Below are positions 17,693 through 28,112 of a DNA stretch of 64,000 nucleotides, piece by piece; within the stretch, counting starts at the first letter, position 1; each line of letters opens with the position of its first letter. The DNA lies in the NCBI RefSeq assembly GCF_017873435.1, contig NZ_JAGGKG010000010.1, positions 62,001 through 126,000 of the forward strand, written 5' to 3'. The notes beneath the pieces were generated by a model. It was not told the origin of the DNA, made no database searches, and saw only the letters and a list, made by a program, of their open reading frames with translations. This DNA is from Paenibacillus turicensis. Its GTDB lineage: Bacteria; Bacillota; Bacilli; Paenibacillales; Paenibacillaceae. The position numbers and the translations under genes were made by a program.

Positions 17693-18424
17693 TCAACGGA
17701 GACTACGTAAATATTCAAAATCAGGATGAACCACATCGTTCATTAAATAAGCCGCCGTAGTACTCCCTGGTCGTCTATGCGAATTGAGCGCACTGATAAT
17801 TTGCTGAGAGGTAGCAATCCCAATTCCATGTCCAAAATATTGATCAGGACCAAGCAAAATAGTATTTTCCCCCTGCCACTCAGGTGTTTTTGGATCAACA
17901 TCGGGGTTTTTGAAATATAACACATCACCAGGAAAAGCCTGTTCAATTTGATCTGATGATATAAGCTTCAAATCCTGATCATAATTCCAATCGTACAACT
18001 CTAATTGAGCAAAATTTCTGTTAAATATGTCAGCTCCTACAGTGTCCAATACCCCCTTGTACAAAATAATCACCGTTGCTGTTGCACATTCAAATGCATA
18101 TAACGAGCCCTGATTAAAAATATCCTGAATGGCATCTGAGGGAGACACACCTGGGCGTAGTTGCAACGCTCCCTTTTCAGTACGGGTCCAATATTGCGGG
18201 TTCCCTTTGGTATTTGCAAACGTTGCAAACTTAGCTCCACTGCTGTTTAGTGCCCTTGCAGCTGCTACAATATTAGCTCTGGTCTTCATCTCGAATGCAA
18301 CAGCCTGTGGTGAGTTATAATTGTAAACGACTGAACTATTTTTTTTGTCATTTAATATTGACTGCTCTTCCTCGGTTAAATTCAATGGCTCCTGTAGCGT
18401 CCCTCCGTTTATCGTCACAATCAT
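17693..18424 (-). CDS. tgl: Protein-glutamine gamma-glutamyltransferase (spore-coat transglutaminase)
   Basis: A 243-residue protein close to Bacillus subtilis Tgl (245 residues) in length and motifs. The catalytic Cys113 lies in YAFECATATVIILY, preceded by Glu112 as in Tgl; PGDVLYFKNPDVDP and the ENTILLGPDQYFGHGIGI block follow. The enzyme forms isopeptide cross-links between glutamine and lysine in spore-coat proteins, which marks the host as a spore-former. GGGAGGG precedes the ATG. The gene is transcribed divergently from the YhgE/Pip gene. Confidence 0.93.
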   Translation of the reverse strand: MIVTINGGTLQEPLNLTEEEQSILNDKKNSSVVYNYNSPQAVAFEMKTRANIVAAARALNSSGAKFATFANTKGNPQYWTRTEKGALQLRPGVSPSDAIQDIFNQGSLYAFECATATVIILYKGVLDTVGADIFNRNFAQLELYDWNYDQDLKLISSDQIEQAFPGDVLYFKNPDVDPKTPEWQGENTILLGPDQYFGHGIGIATSQQIISALNSHRRPGSTTAAYLMNDVVHPDFEYLRSLR

Positions 18425-18669
18425 CGCAAAATCCCTCCCATCCCAATATGGTACAGGGGCAAATGTCTCACCCCATTTCTACATGGTATGCAAAGAAGCC
18501 CATAATTGGAGATAGTCCACACTAAATAATTCACTATTCACCCCTTTCAAAAACCTTCCTAAAAGTAACCATTATTTCTAAATCCCGTGCATGAAAAGAT
18601 GGATCTAGTATGACAATAAGAAAACCATATTTATGTAATATCACCGAATACTACTTGCAGGAGGTCGCG

Positions 18670-21354
18670 ATGCGCAACATTTGGCACATTTATAAAACAG
18701 ATTGGCTTCACATTTTAAAGGTGCCCACAGGGATCTTTCTGATTTTAGCCGTTACGATTCTTCCAAGTATTTATGATTGGGTAAATATAAAATCGGTCTG
18801 GGACCCCTATCGCAACACTCAAGGGATTAAAATCGCGGTCACCTCAGAGGATAAAGGTGCGTCTGTCATTGGTAAGCACATTAATATCGGCGAAGAGCTT
18901 GTGGGTAGCCTGATGAAAAACCATAAGCTTGGTTGGTCATTTACTAATCGAGAGGAAGCCACAAGAGGTGTAGAAAAGGGAGATTATTACGCGAGCCTCC
19001 TTATCCCCGCAGACTTTTCTTCCAAAATCATAAGTATCGTGGATGGCAAAATCCAAAAACCAGAGGTCATCTACACCGTTAACGAAAAAATTAATGCGAT
19101 TGCGCCAAAAATAACGGGTTCTGGTGTCTCTTCTCTGACTACGCAAATTAACGAAAATTTCACTAAAACCGTTAGCGAAACTGTATTAGCTAAATTGAAA
19201 GAAGCTGGCGTAGAGCTAAATGAACAGCTTCCTACTTTGCGGAAAATGGAGCAAGGTCTCTTTACCTTGGAAAAAAATCTGCCTCAGATTACTTTGGTTG
19301 GGCAAAAGATTATTGAAGTGGACAAAGCAATGCCAGACATTATGCAAAAAGCTAATAAAATTGTAGCGCTGAGAAAAAAGCTACCTGAAATCAATCAAGC
19401 GGCACAATACGTACTCAAAATACAACAGCATTTCCCACAAATTGAATCTGCTGCCGCGGATATAGTAGCAATTCAACAGCAAATTCCGATCATTCAGCGA
19501 GCCGTTGGTTATGTAAAGGACGTGGATCAGAACTTCGGGAAAGTGACAGATGCCATTCAAATTGCATTAGAACAGTCCGATAAGGCACTTAACATCGTAA
19601 ACTTGGCAGAGCAAAACCTTGGTACGATGAGTCAAATTACGCAACAAGGCACAGCAATGACAAGCGATGCAGAACAATTTCTAACCTCCACGGATGAGTT
19701 ATGGAGCTCTATTGCACCCGTTATGAAAATGAACCTAAACCTTGCTCAACAAATTTTAGATACTACAGGAGATATGCTTGCTCGCTTACAGGGCACAGAT
19801 CCAAGCAAAAGACCAACACAACAGCAATTAAGCCAATTAACGACTTCATTACAAAGGGGTGTGAGTATAGTTGACCATGTCGGTGAATTATTGGGTAGGA
19901 TAAACGACTTCCTCCCTTCTCACCCCTTACAAGATCAGCTTGCTAATTTAAGCAGCCAATCTCGTAGCCTAAACCTGTTAGCACAAGGAATAGGTTCCCT
20001 AAGCAAAAATGCTGATAACCTCTCTTCTAATTCGGATTTAGTGGCTAATCAAATCACACAACTAAACAATCTGCTCATGAAAACGAATAACAACATGCTG
20101 AACACTTTAGATGCATTCGATACGACAATTGCACCTGCTTTTGCTGAGGGCAGAAATCAGTTAAAGTCCCTGTTAGCCACATCCTCCTCTACGCTAGAAG
20201 ATAACCAAGGTGCTGTGCCCAATATTGCACAAATTATAGCTAACGCTAAAGAAGGCATTCTCTTAAATCAAGATAATCTGAATCGATTGCAACAGGATTT
20301 GCCCCGGCTTCAAACCAAGGTACATGAAGTCGCACAAAACTTAGAGGATAAAGGGAACGCCTTCATTTACATGCTTAATCTCGTAGGATCAGTGTTTCAG
20401 AACGACCTTACTGTGATGAAAACAAAGCTAGATGAAGCTGCAGCTTTTGTTCAAAATGATCTACCCAACGTCAATCAGCAGATTATTAAAGCCGCAGATT
20501 TCGTGGAACACCATCTGTCTGATGTCCAGACAGGCGTCAAGCGTGTTGCTGATCTCGTTCGGAGCGACTTGCCTCAGCTTGAACGTGCCATTGTGAAGGC
20601 AGCAAATAAACTACGAGAAGTGGAGAAGGATAACCATTTTGGGGAGTTAGCCAAGCTACTGCGTGGAGATATTGAAGCAGAAAGTGCTTTTTTGTCTAGT
20701 CCTGTTCACATTAAGCAAAATGAGCTCTATCCGATTCCGAACTATGGCTCTGCGATGTCGCCTTTTTATGGCGTATTGTCGCTATGGGTTGGATCAACTC
20801 TGCTCATCTCACTATTACGTGCAGAAGCAGAAAATCCAGGTGGAGCCTTTCGTGGACACGAATTATTTCTCGGACGTCTTGCCACCTTTCTCACGATTGG
20901 CATGCTTCAAGCACTTTGTCTCACACTCGGAGACTTTTGGATTTTAGGAACCTTTGTAGCAAATAAAATATGGTTTGTTCTTTTTGCTCTGCTTGTGAGC
21001 ATCGTCTTTGTAACGATCACCTATACCCTGCTGTCTGTTTTTGGCAATATCGGCAAAGGCATTGCGATCATCTTCATGGTGTTGCAGTTTTCAAGCTCAG
21101 GCGGCACATTCCCAGTGAGTATGACCTCACACTTTTTCCAAGCACTTAACCCATTTATGCCCTTCACCTATGCCATTAGCTTACTTCGTGAAGCCGTAGG
21201 GGGAATTTTGTGGGAGACCGCACTTAAAGATATATTTTGGCTGCTGGTGTTTATTGCGATTAGTTTGATTATTGCATTAGCCTTGAAGCGTCCGCTTAGT
21301 GCCTTGACGAAACGCTCTGCGGAAAATGCGAGGAAGACGAAGATTATTGCTTGA
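18670..21354 (+). CDS. YhgE/Pip-family membrane protein
   Basis: An 894-residue protein from the ATG with CAGGAGG upstream (20 further N-terminal codons are open but lack support). One membrane helix lies near the N-terminus (FLILAVTILPSIYDW), then about 600 residues of mostly helical, coiled-coil-like sequence rich in Gln/Asn/Leu. The C-terminus has about six membrane helices (SPFYGVLSLWVG, FLTIGMLQALCLTLGD, GKGIAIIFMVLQFSSSGGTFP). This is the YhgE/Pip layout, related to ABC-2 permeases and to the phage-infection protein of Lactococcus. The exact role is unknown. Confidence 0.9.
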   Translation: MRNIWHIYKTDWLHILKVPTGIFLILAVTILPSIYDWVNIKSVWDPYRNTQGIKIAVTSEDKGASVIGKHINIGEELVGSLMKNHKLGWSFTNREEATRGVEKGDYYASLLIPADFSSKIISIVDGKIQKPEVIYTVNEKINAIAPKITGSGVSSLTTQINENFTKTVSETVLAKLKEAGVELNEQLPTLRKMEQGLFTLEKNLPQITLVGQKIIEVDKAMPDIMQKANKIVALRKKLPEINQAAQYVLKIQQHFPQIESAAADIVAIQQQIPIIQRAVGYVKDVDQNFGKVTDAIQIALEQSDKALNIVNLAEQNLGTMSQITQQGTAMTSDAEQFLTSTDELWSSIAPVMKMNLNLAQQILDTTGDMLARLQGTDPSKRPTQQQLSQLTTSLQRGVSIVDHVGELLGRINDFLPSHPLQDQLANLSSQSRSLNLLAQGIGSLSKNADNLSSNSDLVANQITQLNNLLMKTNNNMLNTLDAFDTTIAPAFAEGRNQLKSLLATSSSTLEDNQGAVPNIAQIIANAKEGILLNQDNLNRLQQDLPRLQTKVHEVAQNLEDKGNAFIYMLNLVGSVFQNDLTVMKTKLDEAAAFVQNDLPNVNQQIIKAADFVEHHLSDVQTGVKRVADLVRSDLPQLERAIVKAANKLREVEKDNHFGELAKLLRGDIEAESAFLSSPVHIKQNELYPIPNYGSAMSPFYGVLSLWVGSTLLISLLRAEAENPGGAFRGHELFLGRLATFLTIGMLQALCLTLGDFWILGTFVANKIWFVLFALLVSIVFVTITYTLLSVFGNIGKGIAIIFMVLQFSSSGGTFPVSMTSHFFQALNPFMPFTYAISLLREAVGGILWETALKDIFWLLVFIAISLIIALALKRPLSALTKRSAENARKTKIIA

Positions 21355-21392
21355 GGATTGGACAAGAGATTTATAGATACCAAACATAAAGA

Positions 21393-21430
21393 AATACCCG
21401 TACCTCCTTGGATAAGGAAGTATGGGTATT
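21393..21430. terminator. Hairpin terminator between convergent genes
   Basis: AATACCC-G-TAC-CT-CCTT pairs with AAGG-AA-GTA-T-GGGTATT. It serves the YhgE/Pip gene and perhaps the opposing DUF6809 gene. Confidence 0.65.
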
Positions 21431-21493
21431 AGTTTGTTAAAGAAGCTTATTTTTAACATTCTCACTTTTAATCAAAGCACTCACTCTATTACT

Positions 21494-21769
21494 CTAAACC
21501 GTCTTGTCTTGGAAAACTTCAACCATCATTTTTGCGCCTGTCTTAAATCCTTGAACAAATACGGAAGTAGCTTGTGCTGAATGTAACTCCCCAATCGTGT
21601 CTAACATTTCTTGAAGCACTTTGAAATCATCTGGTTTCAAGTTTGATTGAAAATAATTCATGTATGTAGACATATGCTGGCTATGCGTATGATATGCTTC
21701 GCCTTCGGGGCGATACATATCCAGTGGTTGTAGGTTGCCTGTGTATAGGTTTTCTATAAAGGTGGGCAT
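21494..21769 (-). CDS. DUF6809-like small protein
   Basis: A 91-residue helical protein from the ATG with AAAGGAGA 7 bases upstream (MPTFIENLYTGNLQP). The pattern of an IENLYNGNLxP-like start and a C-terminal FVQGFKTGAKMMVEVF segment is that of a small family common in Clostridia and Paenibacillus, whose function is unknown. No signal peptide or membrane helix. Confidence 0.75.
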   Translation of the reverse strand: MPTFIENLYTGNLQPLDMYRPEGEAYHTHSQHMSTYMNYFQSNLKPDDFKVLQEMLDTIGELHSAQATSVFVQGFKTGAKMMVEVFQDKTV

Positions 21770-22071
21770 GGGGTGTCTCCTTTGGTTTTGGAAACAGTAT
21801 AGCATCTGACTTCATGATAAATTAAATTATAGCGAAACTTTCGCTATATTTCAGTCCTTATACAAGAGAATGTGATGTCAAAGCATCATTAATAGTAGAA
21901 CTATACTTAGATAATGTGAAGGATATTACTTATTCATAAAGGTTACTAAAGTAATGGTATTTCTATTTCCTTCATTTGTTACCTAAAATCCCTCACCAAT
22001 AAGTTAGATATCTATCAGAAGTTTCTATGATAGTCCCACCTTTTGATACGGCGCTGACTTACAATACTTTC

Positions 22072-24792
22072 TTAATCACGAATGTAACCAATGAGGTGTG
22101 ATTCTTCGTTATTAAAAATAAGTGTATGCTCCTCAAAATTAGTAGATAGAATACTATCCTTCCAAACACGGATTACATTCTGGTCAAAGATGTACTGAAT
22201 AGACCTCATAATACGTGAGGGTTCATACATACTTGTGTCCAGCACTATTTCCGGAACAGTGGCTAGCGTGATGTTTGAATTTTTTGACTGAGAGGCTAAT
22301 ATTGGTGTTTGTCCATTTGAATATGCTAATTTGTATTGCTCCAATAATGGAGAACCTGTTGAGTTTTTTGGGCGAACAGGAGATGTTTTCAACATAGTTT
22401 CCATATCTTTGAATATTATTTTATTAGTCATATCCTCTGCAAAATACGGTACAATTTTCCCATCATAGGGGTTCAGGTAAATATGGTTGTAAAAGTCTAT
22501 ATCAACAATGCAGCCATGGATCAAACCACTCCCCCCGAATACCTGTAATTCGTTAGAAATGATTTGTAGAATTGAACGATAAGGAGCAAAGCTGGCTTTA
22601 ACTTGCTCATAGTAAAATGTCATATTGTTGTAATAATAGTTAATATCATGCTCAAGAATACGAATGTGACCACCGGCTAACAAATAAAGACGTTGATCCT
22701 GCAGTACAAACATATACATCCCTGCACGTTTCAAAACAAAGATGTTGCCTTTTTGCTTAAAACCTTTCATATTTATTCCATGACCTTGATTGAAATCAGC
22801 ATATTCTTGTCGAGTTATCGAATAAACCCCATCGACCCAATCTTCAAATGGGTCATAACGCCCTCTAACAGTAAATCCTTTGAGCTGCCATCGCTTTCGG
22901 ATATAACCAATTTGATTATCCGAAAGAACCGTTGTTCCGTCATCAAGACGAACCAAAGAGTTCTGATGGGTGTGTCCACTAACATAAATCCAATTTGGAT
23001 TATATTTATCATTAGACCAGTCTTGCATTGGCGTGTGTGTCAGTATAATTACATGTTGTGAATCGGCGCAAGCTAATACTTTATTGTATACTTCTCGAAA
23101 ACGTTTTGAACGTTCAATATCCTCTTCTATCGAAACAGTAGAACGATAAAGCCCCATCGATGCATTATAACATGGATTTAGTCCTGAGAAGGCAATACCA
23201 GCTAGAATGATAAGTGAGGATTCTTTGCACAGTTCCGCTAGTTCCTCTGCATCTGCTTCTATCAAGGTCTTTTCATCTATTCTCACAGTTTGTTGTCTTT
23301 TATAAACAATTAATAGCTCATTTTCCAACATAACTGTGTTATTACTGTCTTGAATTGTCTGACGGTAATCGTCAATTATTTCGTCGATAGCACGATTTTC
23401 TTTGGTTCCTATGGGATTATCATCCCACAACTCATGGTTTCCCAGTATGGAAATAATTTGACCGTGCCATAAATCACGAAGAGATTCATAAAAAATACGC
23501 TCAAGTTTTACACTGTCCGCCACATCCCCCGCAATCAGAAGGATGCCTTGATCATTACTGGGTACAGAAGACACGAGCTGAGACACTTTTCTACGAACAC
23601 TATTCTTCACCTTATCTACTTCTTTTCCATATAGTTTCAATTGATGTTCCAAATGAATATCTGACACATAATAAATAGTCTTAAGTAACGTGTTTTCTTC
23701 TAGAGCCGAATGATGAACAATAACTTTGTTGTTATCCATAACGGAAATTGATTTTTCATTAGGAAGTTTAGGTGTACTGAGCTTAACAGGAACTTCGCTG
23801 ACGATAATGGATGAACTATCATTCACTCCTATGGATGCTTCATACTCAACATGTATTTCATTTGGAAACCAAGAAATTAAGACATTTGGATCTCTTTTGA
23901 TTGCGTCCAGACACCGAGCTTTAGTACGTTTTTCGTTAGGAACATATTTTAGCGCAAGAGGAGAATCGGATAATGCTGCATCAATGATGGCCTCACTCTG
24001 TTTATACTCTAGTGGAACATACTTTAGATAAAGCCCATTTAAATTGACCATATTTATACATAATTCTTCCGATACATACTTCAAGGGCACGCATAGCAGA
24101 CTTGCGGGGAACATCTTAACAGAAATGTTAACAAGTTTTTGTGACAAAAATTTTCGCGGAATATGTCCCACAGGCCAATCAGAAGCATCTCTTTCTATAA
24201 CGATATCGCCAAAAAGATACTTATATCCTTTTGTAATCGAATTGATGATGGCACTATGTGCCATTTCATTAGTTATGAAATTCTCTGGCACATGTAAAAT
24301 GGCTAGCCCGTTTGAATTGACCGCAGTTTCACAAAGTCTACGTCCATTTTCACCCTTTAACAAGCCAATGGGAACATACTGTAATGCACACTGTGATGCA
24401 TTAACACTTAAATCGTTACGAACAGCACTTTCACATACCTCATAATCTTTGACTTCGTCAGGGAAATCTTTCAGCATAAAACTACAGCTACTTACAGCGG
24501 CTATATACATAGATTGATCGCACCATTCTTTTGGCACATATTGAATGTCACTACCGTTCTTTTTGAGTGCAAGCAAACATAATTCCGGAGTTAAAATTTT
24601 TTTTGAAATATTTTTCAAAATTGGTTTACTATCATTTTCAATAGCCCTGCGAACCATTTCTGGTGTTTGCATTCGTTTGCCGATACGAGATAGTATACTA
24701 GTGCTTGGATTTTTTTCAAATGCAGCAAATGGATCTTCATTTTGTTTAATTCCAAGTCCCTCTTTAAGACGATTTCTATCAATATTATTCAC
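22072..24792 (-). CDS. Tandem-repeat (DUF4116-like) protein fused to a metallophosphoesterase
   Basis: A 906-residue protein starting at GTG with AAAGGAT upstream. Residues about 40-315 hold eight or nine degenerate repeats of 35-45 residues, each ending in a Leu-x-Tyr-Val-Pro-like motif (IQYVPKEW, LQYVPIGL, LLCVPLKY, LKYVPLEY, LKYVPNEK), the pattern of DUF4116. Residues about 372-640 are a calcineurin-type phosphoesterase with all metal-ligand motifs: D378-x-H380, GDVAD (423), GNHE (451-454), THTP (H586) and GHTH (606-609). Residues 640-906 are unassigned. The repeats probably bind a partner or substrate and the enzyme cleaves a phosphodiester or phosphomonoester. It sits at the edge of a pseudogene-rich strip, suggesting an accessory gene. 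Confidence 0.8.
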   Translation of the reverse strand: MNNIDRNRLKEGLGIKQNEDPFAAFEKNPSTSILSRIGKRMQTPEMVRRAIENDSKPILKNISKKILTPELCLLALKKNGSDIQYVPKEWCDQSMYIAAVSSCSFMLKDFPDEVKDYEVCESAVRNDLSVNASQCALQYVPIGLLKGENGRRLCETAVNSNGLAILHVPENFITNEMAHSAIINSITKGYKYLFGDIVIERDASDWPVGHIPRKFLSQKLVNISVKMFPASLLCVPLKYVSEELCINMVNLNGLYLKYVPLEYKQSEAIIDAALSDSPLALKYVPNEKRTKARCLDAIKRDPNVLISWFPNEIHVEYEASIGVNDSSSIIVSEVPVKLSTPKLPNEKSISVMDNNKVIVHHSALEENTLLKTIYYVSDIHLEHQLKLYGKEVDKVKNSVRRKVSQLVSSVPSNDQGILLIAGDVADSVKLERIFYESLRDLWHGQIISILGNHELWDDNPIGTKENRAIDEIIDDYRQTIQDSNNTVMLENELLIVYKRQQTVRIDEKTLIEADAEELAELCKESSLIILAGIAFSGLNPCYNASMGLYRSTVSIEEDIERSKRFREVYNKVLACADSQHVIILTHTPMQDWSNDKYNPNWIYVSGHTHQNSLVRLDDGTTVLSDNQIGYIRKRWQLKGFTVRGRYDPFEDWVDGVYSITRQEYADFNQGHGINMKGFKQKGNIFVLKRAGMYMFVLQDQRLYLLAGGHIRILEHDINYYYNNMTFYYEQVKASFAPYRSILQIISNELQVFGGSGLIHGCIVDIDFYNHIYLNPYDGKIVPYFAEDMTNKIIFKDMETMLKTSPVRPKNSTGSPLLEQYKLAYSNGQTPILASQSKNSNITLATVPEIVLDTSMYEPSRIMRSIQYIFDQNVIRVWKDSILSTNFEEHTLIFNNEESHLIGYIRD

Positions 24793-25198
24793 CTCTATCT
24801 ATCCTTTCACGTAACGTTTACTTCATTTACTTGTTTAAAAAGTCTTTAAAAATATACCACTTCCCTAATTGATGGTAATGGAAAAATTGTTCTTTATATA
24901 CGGTTTCTCTCCATTTCATATAACGATATATTCACGAAGTTTCATCAATCTACAGAATACCAATAAATAAACGAACTACCGAGAATCAGTTTATACCTAT
25001 TTTCTATTTTCTATGCTCTATTATATAATGAAATGTTGAATAGAACTGATCGTAAGGAGGCTTATCCGAGGCTGAAATAATTAAAAAGAGCTAATTCTAT
25101 TATTGGTTAAATTAGCACTTTAGCATTAAATTAGCTATGTTTTAAAGGTATAACCTACGTCTTCCTAAAGTTTTAAATACTTCCACGTTCTAATTCTT
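24793..25198. other. AT-rich intergenic stretch
   Basis: About 400 bases upstream of the metallophosphoesterase gene. Apart from its ribosome site I see no gene, clear operator or terminator here. Confidence 0.5.
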
Positions 25199-25432
25199 CA
25201 GATATTAGAAATTTTTTCCTCCTCAATTCTATTATCAATCATTTTCAAAATACTTTTATTTCTGTCGATGGCATAAACCTTACCTTCTTCTTGAACAACA
25301 TTGGAGCTGGAAAAGTGTAATGTCCAAAACCACACCCAAAGTCGATCATATAGGCTCCTTTAGTTATCCCAATAGTTTTCATGATTTGAATACAATCATT
25401 GTCTTCCAATGTTTAATTTTTTCATGGACATC
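25199..25432 (-). pseudogene. Remnant of a SAM-dependent methyltransferase
   Basis: Three frames together spell a class-I methyltransferase N-terminus: KIKHWK, then DNDCIQIMKTIGITKGAYMI leading into the SAM-binding motif DFGCGFGHYTFPA, then in another frame GKVYAIDRNKSILKMIDNRI. At least two frameshifts separate the pieces and the C-terminal part is gone. It is a decayed fragment. Confidence 0.75.
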
Positions 25433-25504
25433 CATTGCTCATCCACCATTCTTCTTTATATTTTTGTACATGTCATTTTCTATTGTTCATAAGCTAGGCT
25501 TTTC

Positions 25505-26200
25505 TTAATAGTTAGTATAATGTAATTTACATAATATAACATATGGCATTTGTACATTGGGGGAAGAAGATAATTCAAACATGAAAGCTCTTGATATACC
25601 ATTAATAATGAGGAAAACACCGACAATTCTTAATACAATTCTTGAGGTTTTATCATCCTTTCTAAAAATCACCTCGCCAAGCATACCTGTAACCACAAAA
25701 AATCGTAATGCAAGTTAGAGCAAATAAATAAGCAGCAAATAAGATGATAATGGCAAACAAATTATCAGCTAGACTAATTTTAAGCAAATACTTTCCTGCT
25801 AATAAAATGACAACTACGTGCACCGCAGCAAACAAATAGGTCGCAGTCATCTTAGCCAATACGTATTTTTTATAGTCAACAGGAGCGCTTAATAATCTTG
25901 TTAGCGTATTATTTTCTCATTCATCAATAAATGTTCGCAAGCCTTGCACAACCGCAAATCAAAGGAACATGACTAAGAAACCAATTAACCTAGAAGTAGA
26001 TTGATCACGGTGATTTTGTACCTGTGTTAAAGACTGAGCATCAATTTTGATTATTTATTCCTTTAAATGCACTAGTTGTAATAGTGGAACGTTCTCCTCC
26101 CCCAGTCCAGCAGCCATCAGATGGGAGTCATTTAGTACTTTCTGGATTGTACTTACTTCACCTGTGATGATTTCTTCCAAAATTGTTCCTTCTCCATTTC
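25505..26200 (-). pseudogene. Remnant of an ABC-2 type transporter permease
   Basis: In reading order: EEIITGEVSTIQKVL, then RLIGFLVMFL, in-frame TGA, FAVVQGLRTFIDE, in-frame TGA, ENNTLTRLLSAPVDYKKYVL, AKMTATYLFAAVHVVVILLA and, after a frameshift, VTGMLGEVIFRKDDKTSR with a last hydrophobic segment. The ENNTLxRLLSAPVxxxxYxL pattern is typical of ABC-2 permeases of drug or sodium exporters. Two stop codons and at least one frameshift make it inactive. The ATPase partner gene is not seen. Confidence 0.8.
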
Positions 26201-26336
26201 AACATTTTGCACAAAGTGTATAGGGAGAGATGGAACTAATGAACCTAATGAATCTGATGAACTAGAATATCCTGCTAACAAATATGTAAAAAGATCAAAA
26301 CACTATAAGCCAAATCAAACCTCTTGAAGTCTATTA

Positions 26337-26681
26337 TTAGTACTCTCCATTGTATTCAATATAACTGGTTTGTTTACAGCGTGTAATATGATATGGGGTA
26401 TAAGTATTCTTTGAATTTGGACTTAAAATTTCAATAAAACTAATTGTTGCATCTATAAGGTCATCTGATGAGAAAACATCTTCATCTAGGAATCCACTTA
26501 AGAGTGCTGCATCTCCTTTATATTTCAAACAAAGATAGCCATACCCAGGGTCAACTATAACTAAATTTATTATGTCATCTTCTTCTTGTTCTTTTGATTT
26601 ATCGAAAAATCTAACTATTATGTCCTTATCTTTGTAGTAAATCTCGGTGTCACAGGAAAAATTTTTATAGCTAAACTTCAT
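26337..26681 (-). CDS. Hypothetical small acidic protein
   Basis: A 114-residue protein, not recognised. A strong ribosome site (GAGGGGGAA) precedes the ATG. The sequence is acidic with mixed strands (YKNFSCDTEIYYKDKDIIVR, LVIVDPGYGYLCLKYKGD) and no membrane helix. It is the only intact-looking ORF inside a strip of pseudogenes. Confidence 0.55.
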   Translation of the reverse strand: MKFSYKNFSCDTEIYYKDKDIIVRFFDKSKEQEEDDIINLVIVDPGYGYLCLKYKGDAALLSGFLDEDVFSSDDLIDATISFIEILSPNSKNTYTPYHITRCKQTSYIEYNGEY

Positions 26682-26699
26682 TGCACTACTTCCCCCTCT

Positions 26700-27150
26700 T
26701 TTGGATTTTTATTTGCTTTAAAATTAATTTTCCAGCCTTTCACATAATGTAATATTCACGAAGTTCATAAATATAAGAAATACACTTAATTGAACGAACA
26801 CATCGTATCTAAATAGCCTTTTGAAACATATTTATATTATACTATGATATGGAAAAATATGACGATCGCTAATTCCATAATTTCAATCAAAAAAAATCCT
26901 GCCAAAACATCAGCAAACACTTTGAATAATTGATTTACTGGATCATCCCATCAATGATAGATACGTGCGGGTCAATATCTAGCTATGCCCAATAGATAAA
27001 AGAGTAGACTTATTATTGGATTTGGCGAATTCAAAAGCCTCTTCAGATATGGGAACTAAGTTACCTAGTTATTAATATATTGCAGCAGGCTCAATCTTTT
27101 GAAAGTTCCCCATTTGTAATATAAGTCAAGCTTTGTTTCAGCCAATTATT
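26700..27150. other. Gene-free, probably decayed stretch
   Basis: No intact gene. On the minus strand a short open run (VPISEEAFEFAKSNNKSTLL around 27000-27060) looks coding-like but is closed by stops and could not be assigned. Confidence 0.35.
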
Positions 27151-27180
27151 AAAAAAAGCCCAAGCCTGGCACTTGAGCTT
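27151..27180 (-). terminator. Terminator downstream of the HD-domain gene
   Basis: AAGC-C-CAAG (27156-27164) pairs with CTTG-A-GCTT (27172-27180), followed in minus direction by seven T. Confidence 0.6.
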
Positions 27181-27351
27181 CTTATGTATCTGCTGTTGGT
27201 ATCGTCTTCGCTTCAAATCCTTAAGCTGTATCGCTTAAAATCCCAACACTTATGTACACCAAAAAGACATGCAAGGAATGAATACTCAGTTCCAGCATAT
27301 CAGTTATAAAATACAAGAATATATAAGCCTAGATCGATTTCTGTTCCCTCT

Positions 27352-27981
27352 TTACTTCCCTAATGCTTCATTCGTAATACGCTTGATGTCGATCGAAGAT
27401 ATCGTTTCCTCATTGACCATATCAGTTAAAATTTCATTTAAGAAATAATCAACACAATGAAGTTTAATATTTTTAATTTTCACCAGTGCATCGTGGTACA
27501 TTTTAACGAATTCCTTCTCCGTATTCCCTCGCTGTAACTCAGCAAATGCTTCATAAACTTGGTCTAGCTTATCAGCCACCTCCAGAATTAATCCTTCGGT
27601 CGAATCGTCTTTACCTTCACGCAATTGATTACGGAAAATACTTTTGAATTCCTCTGGGATATGCTCCTCTATAAAATTGTGAACCATCCCTTCCTCAACC
27701 TGTTGAATCAGCTTGCGCAGCTCGATTGAAGAATGCTTAACAGGCGTCTTAATATCACCGATAAAAATCTCTCCATAATCATGGCTACTCGTGATCTCAT
27801 AAAGTTTTTTCCAATCGACGTTCACACCATACCGTTCTTCAATATCTGCCAATGTTTTGGCATACTGCACCACCTTCCAGGAATGCGCCGCAACGCTATG
27901 CTCCTCAAATTTAAATTTCCCTGGACAGCGATAAATTCGCTCTAATTCGTTCAGCGATCTAAAGTAAGTATGAATCCCCAT
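27352..27981 (-). CDS. HD-domain phosphohydrolase (YfbR-like 5'-nucleotidase type)
   Basis: A 209-residue protein with the HD metal site: HSVAAHSWKVV near the N-terminus, the paired His-Asp in ITSSHDYGEIFIGDIKTP, and a later Asp in ILEVADKLDQVYEA. The order and the EIFIGDI segment match YfbR-like 5'-deoxynucleotidases, which dephosphorylate dNMPs, though other HD hydrolases share it. AAAGGAT precedes the ATG. Single gene. Confidence 0.82.
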   Translation of the reverse strand: MGIHTYFRSLNELERIYRCPGKFKFEEHSVAAHSWKVVQYAKTLADIEERYGVNVDWKKLYEITSSHDYGEIFIGDIKTPVKHSSIELRKLIQQVEEGMVHNFIEEHIPEEFKSIFRNQLREGKDDSTEGLILEVADKLDQVYEAFAELQRGNTEKEFVKMYHDALVKIKNIKLHCVDYFLNEILTDMVNEETISSIDIKRITNEALGK

Positions 27982-28112
27982 CTTATCACTATCCTTTTAA
28001 TTTTGTTAACTTACTTTTAATTATAAAACGTCTTTGTTAAATATAGATAAAACCTATAATTTTCCTGAATATAAAAACGGTTTAGTTATTTTACATATAG
28101 TAGGCCTTCATA

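Noticed and set aside
25320-25508. Plus-strand ORF of 62 residues
   Set aside because: Overlaps the methyltransferase remnant on the other strand and has no ribosome site.
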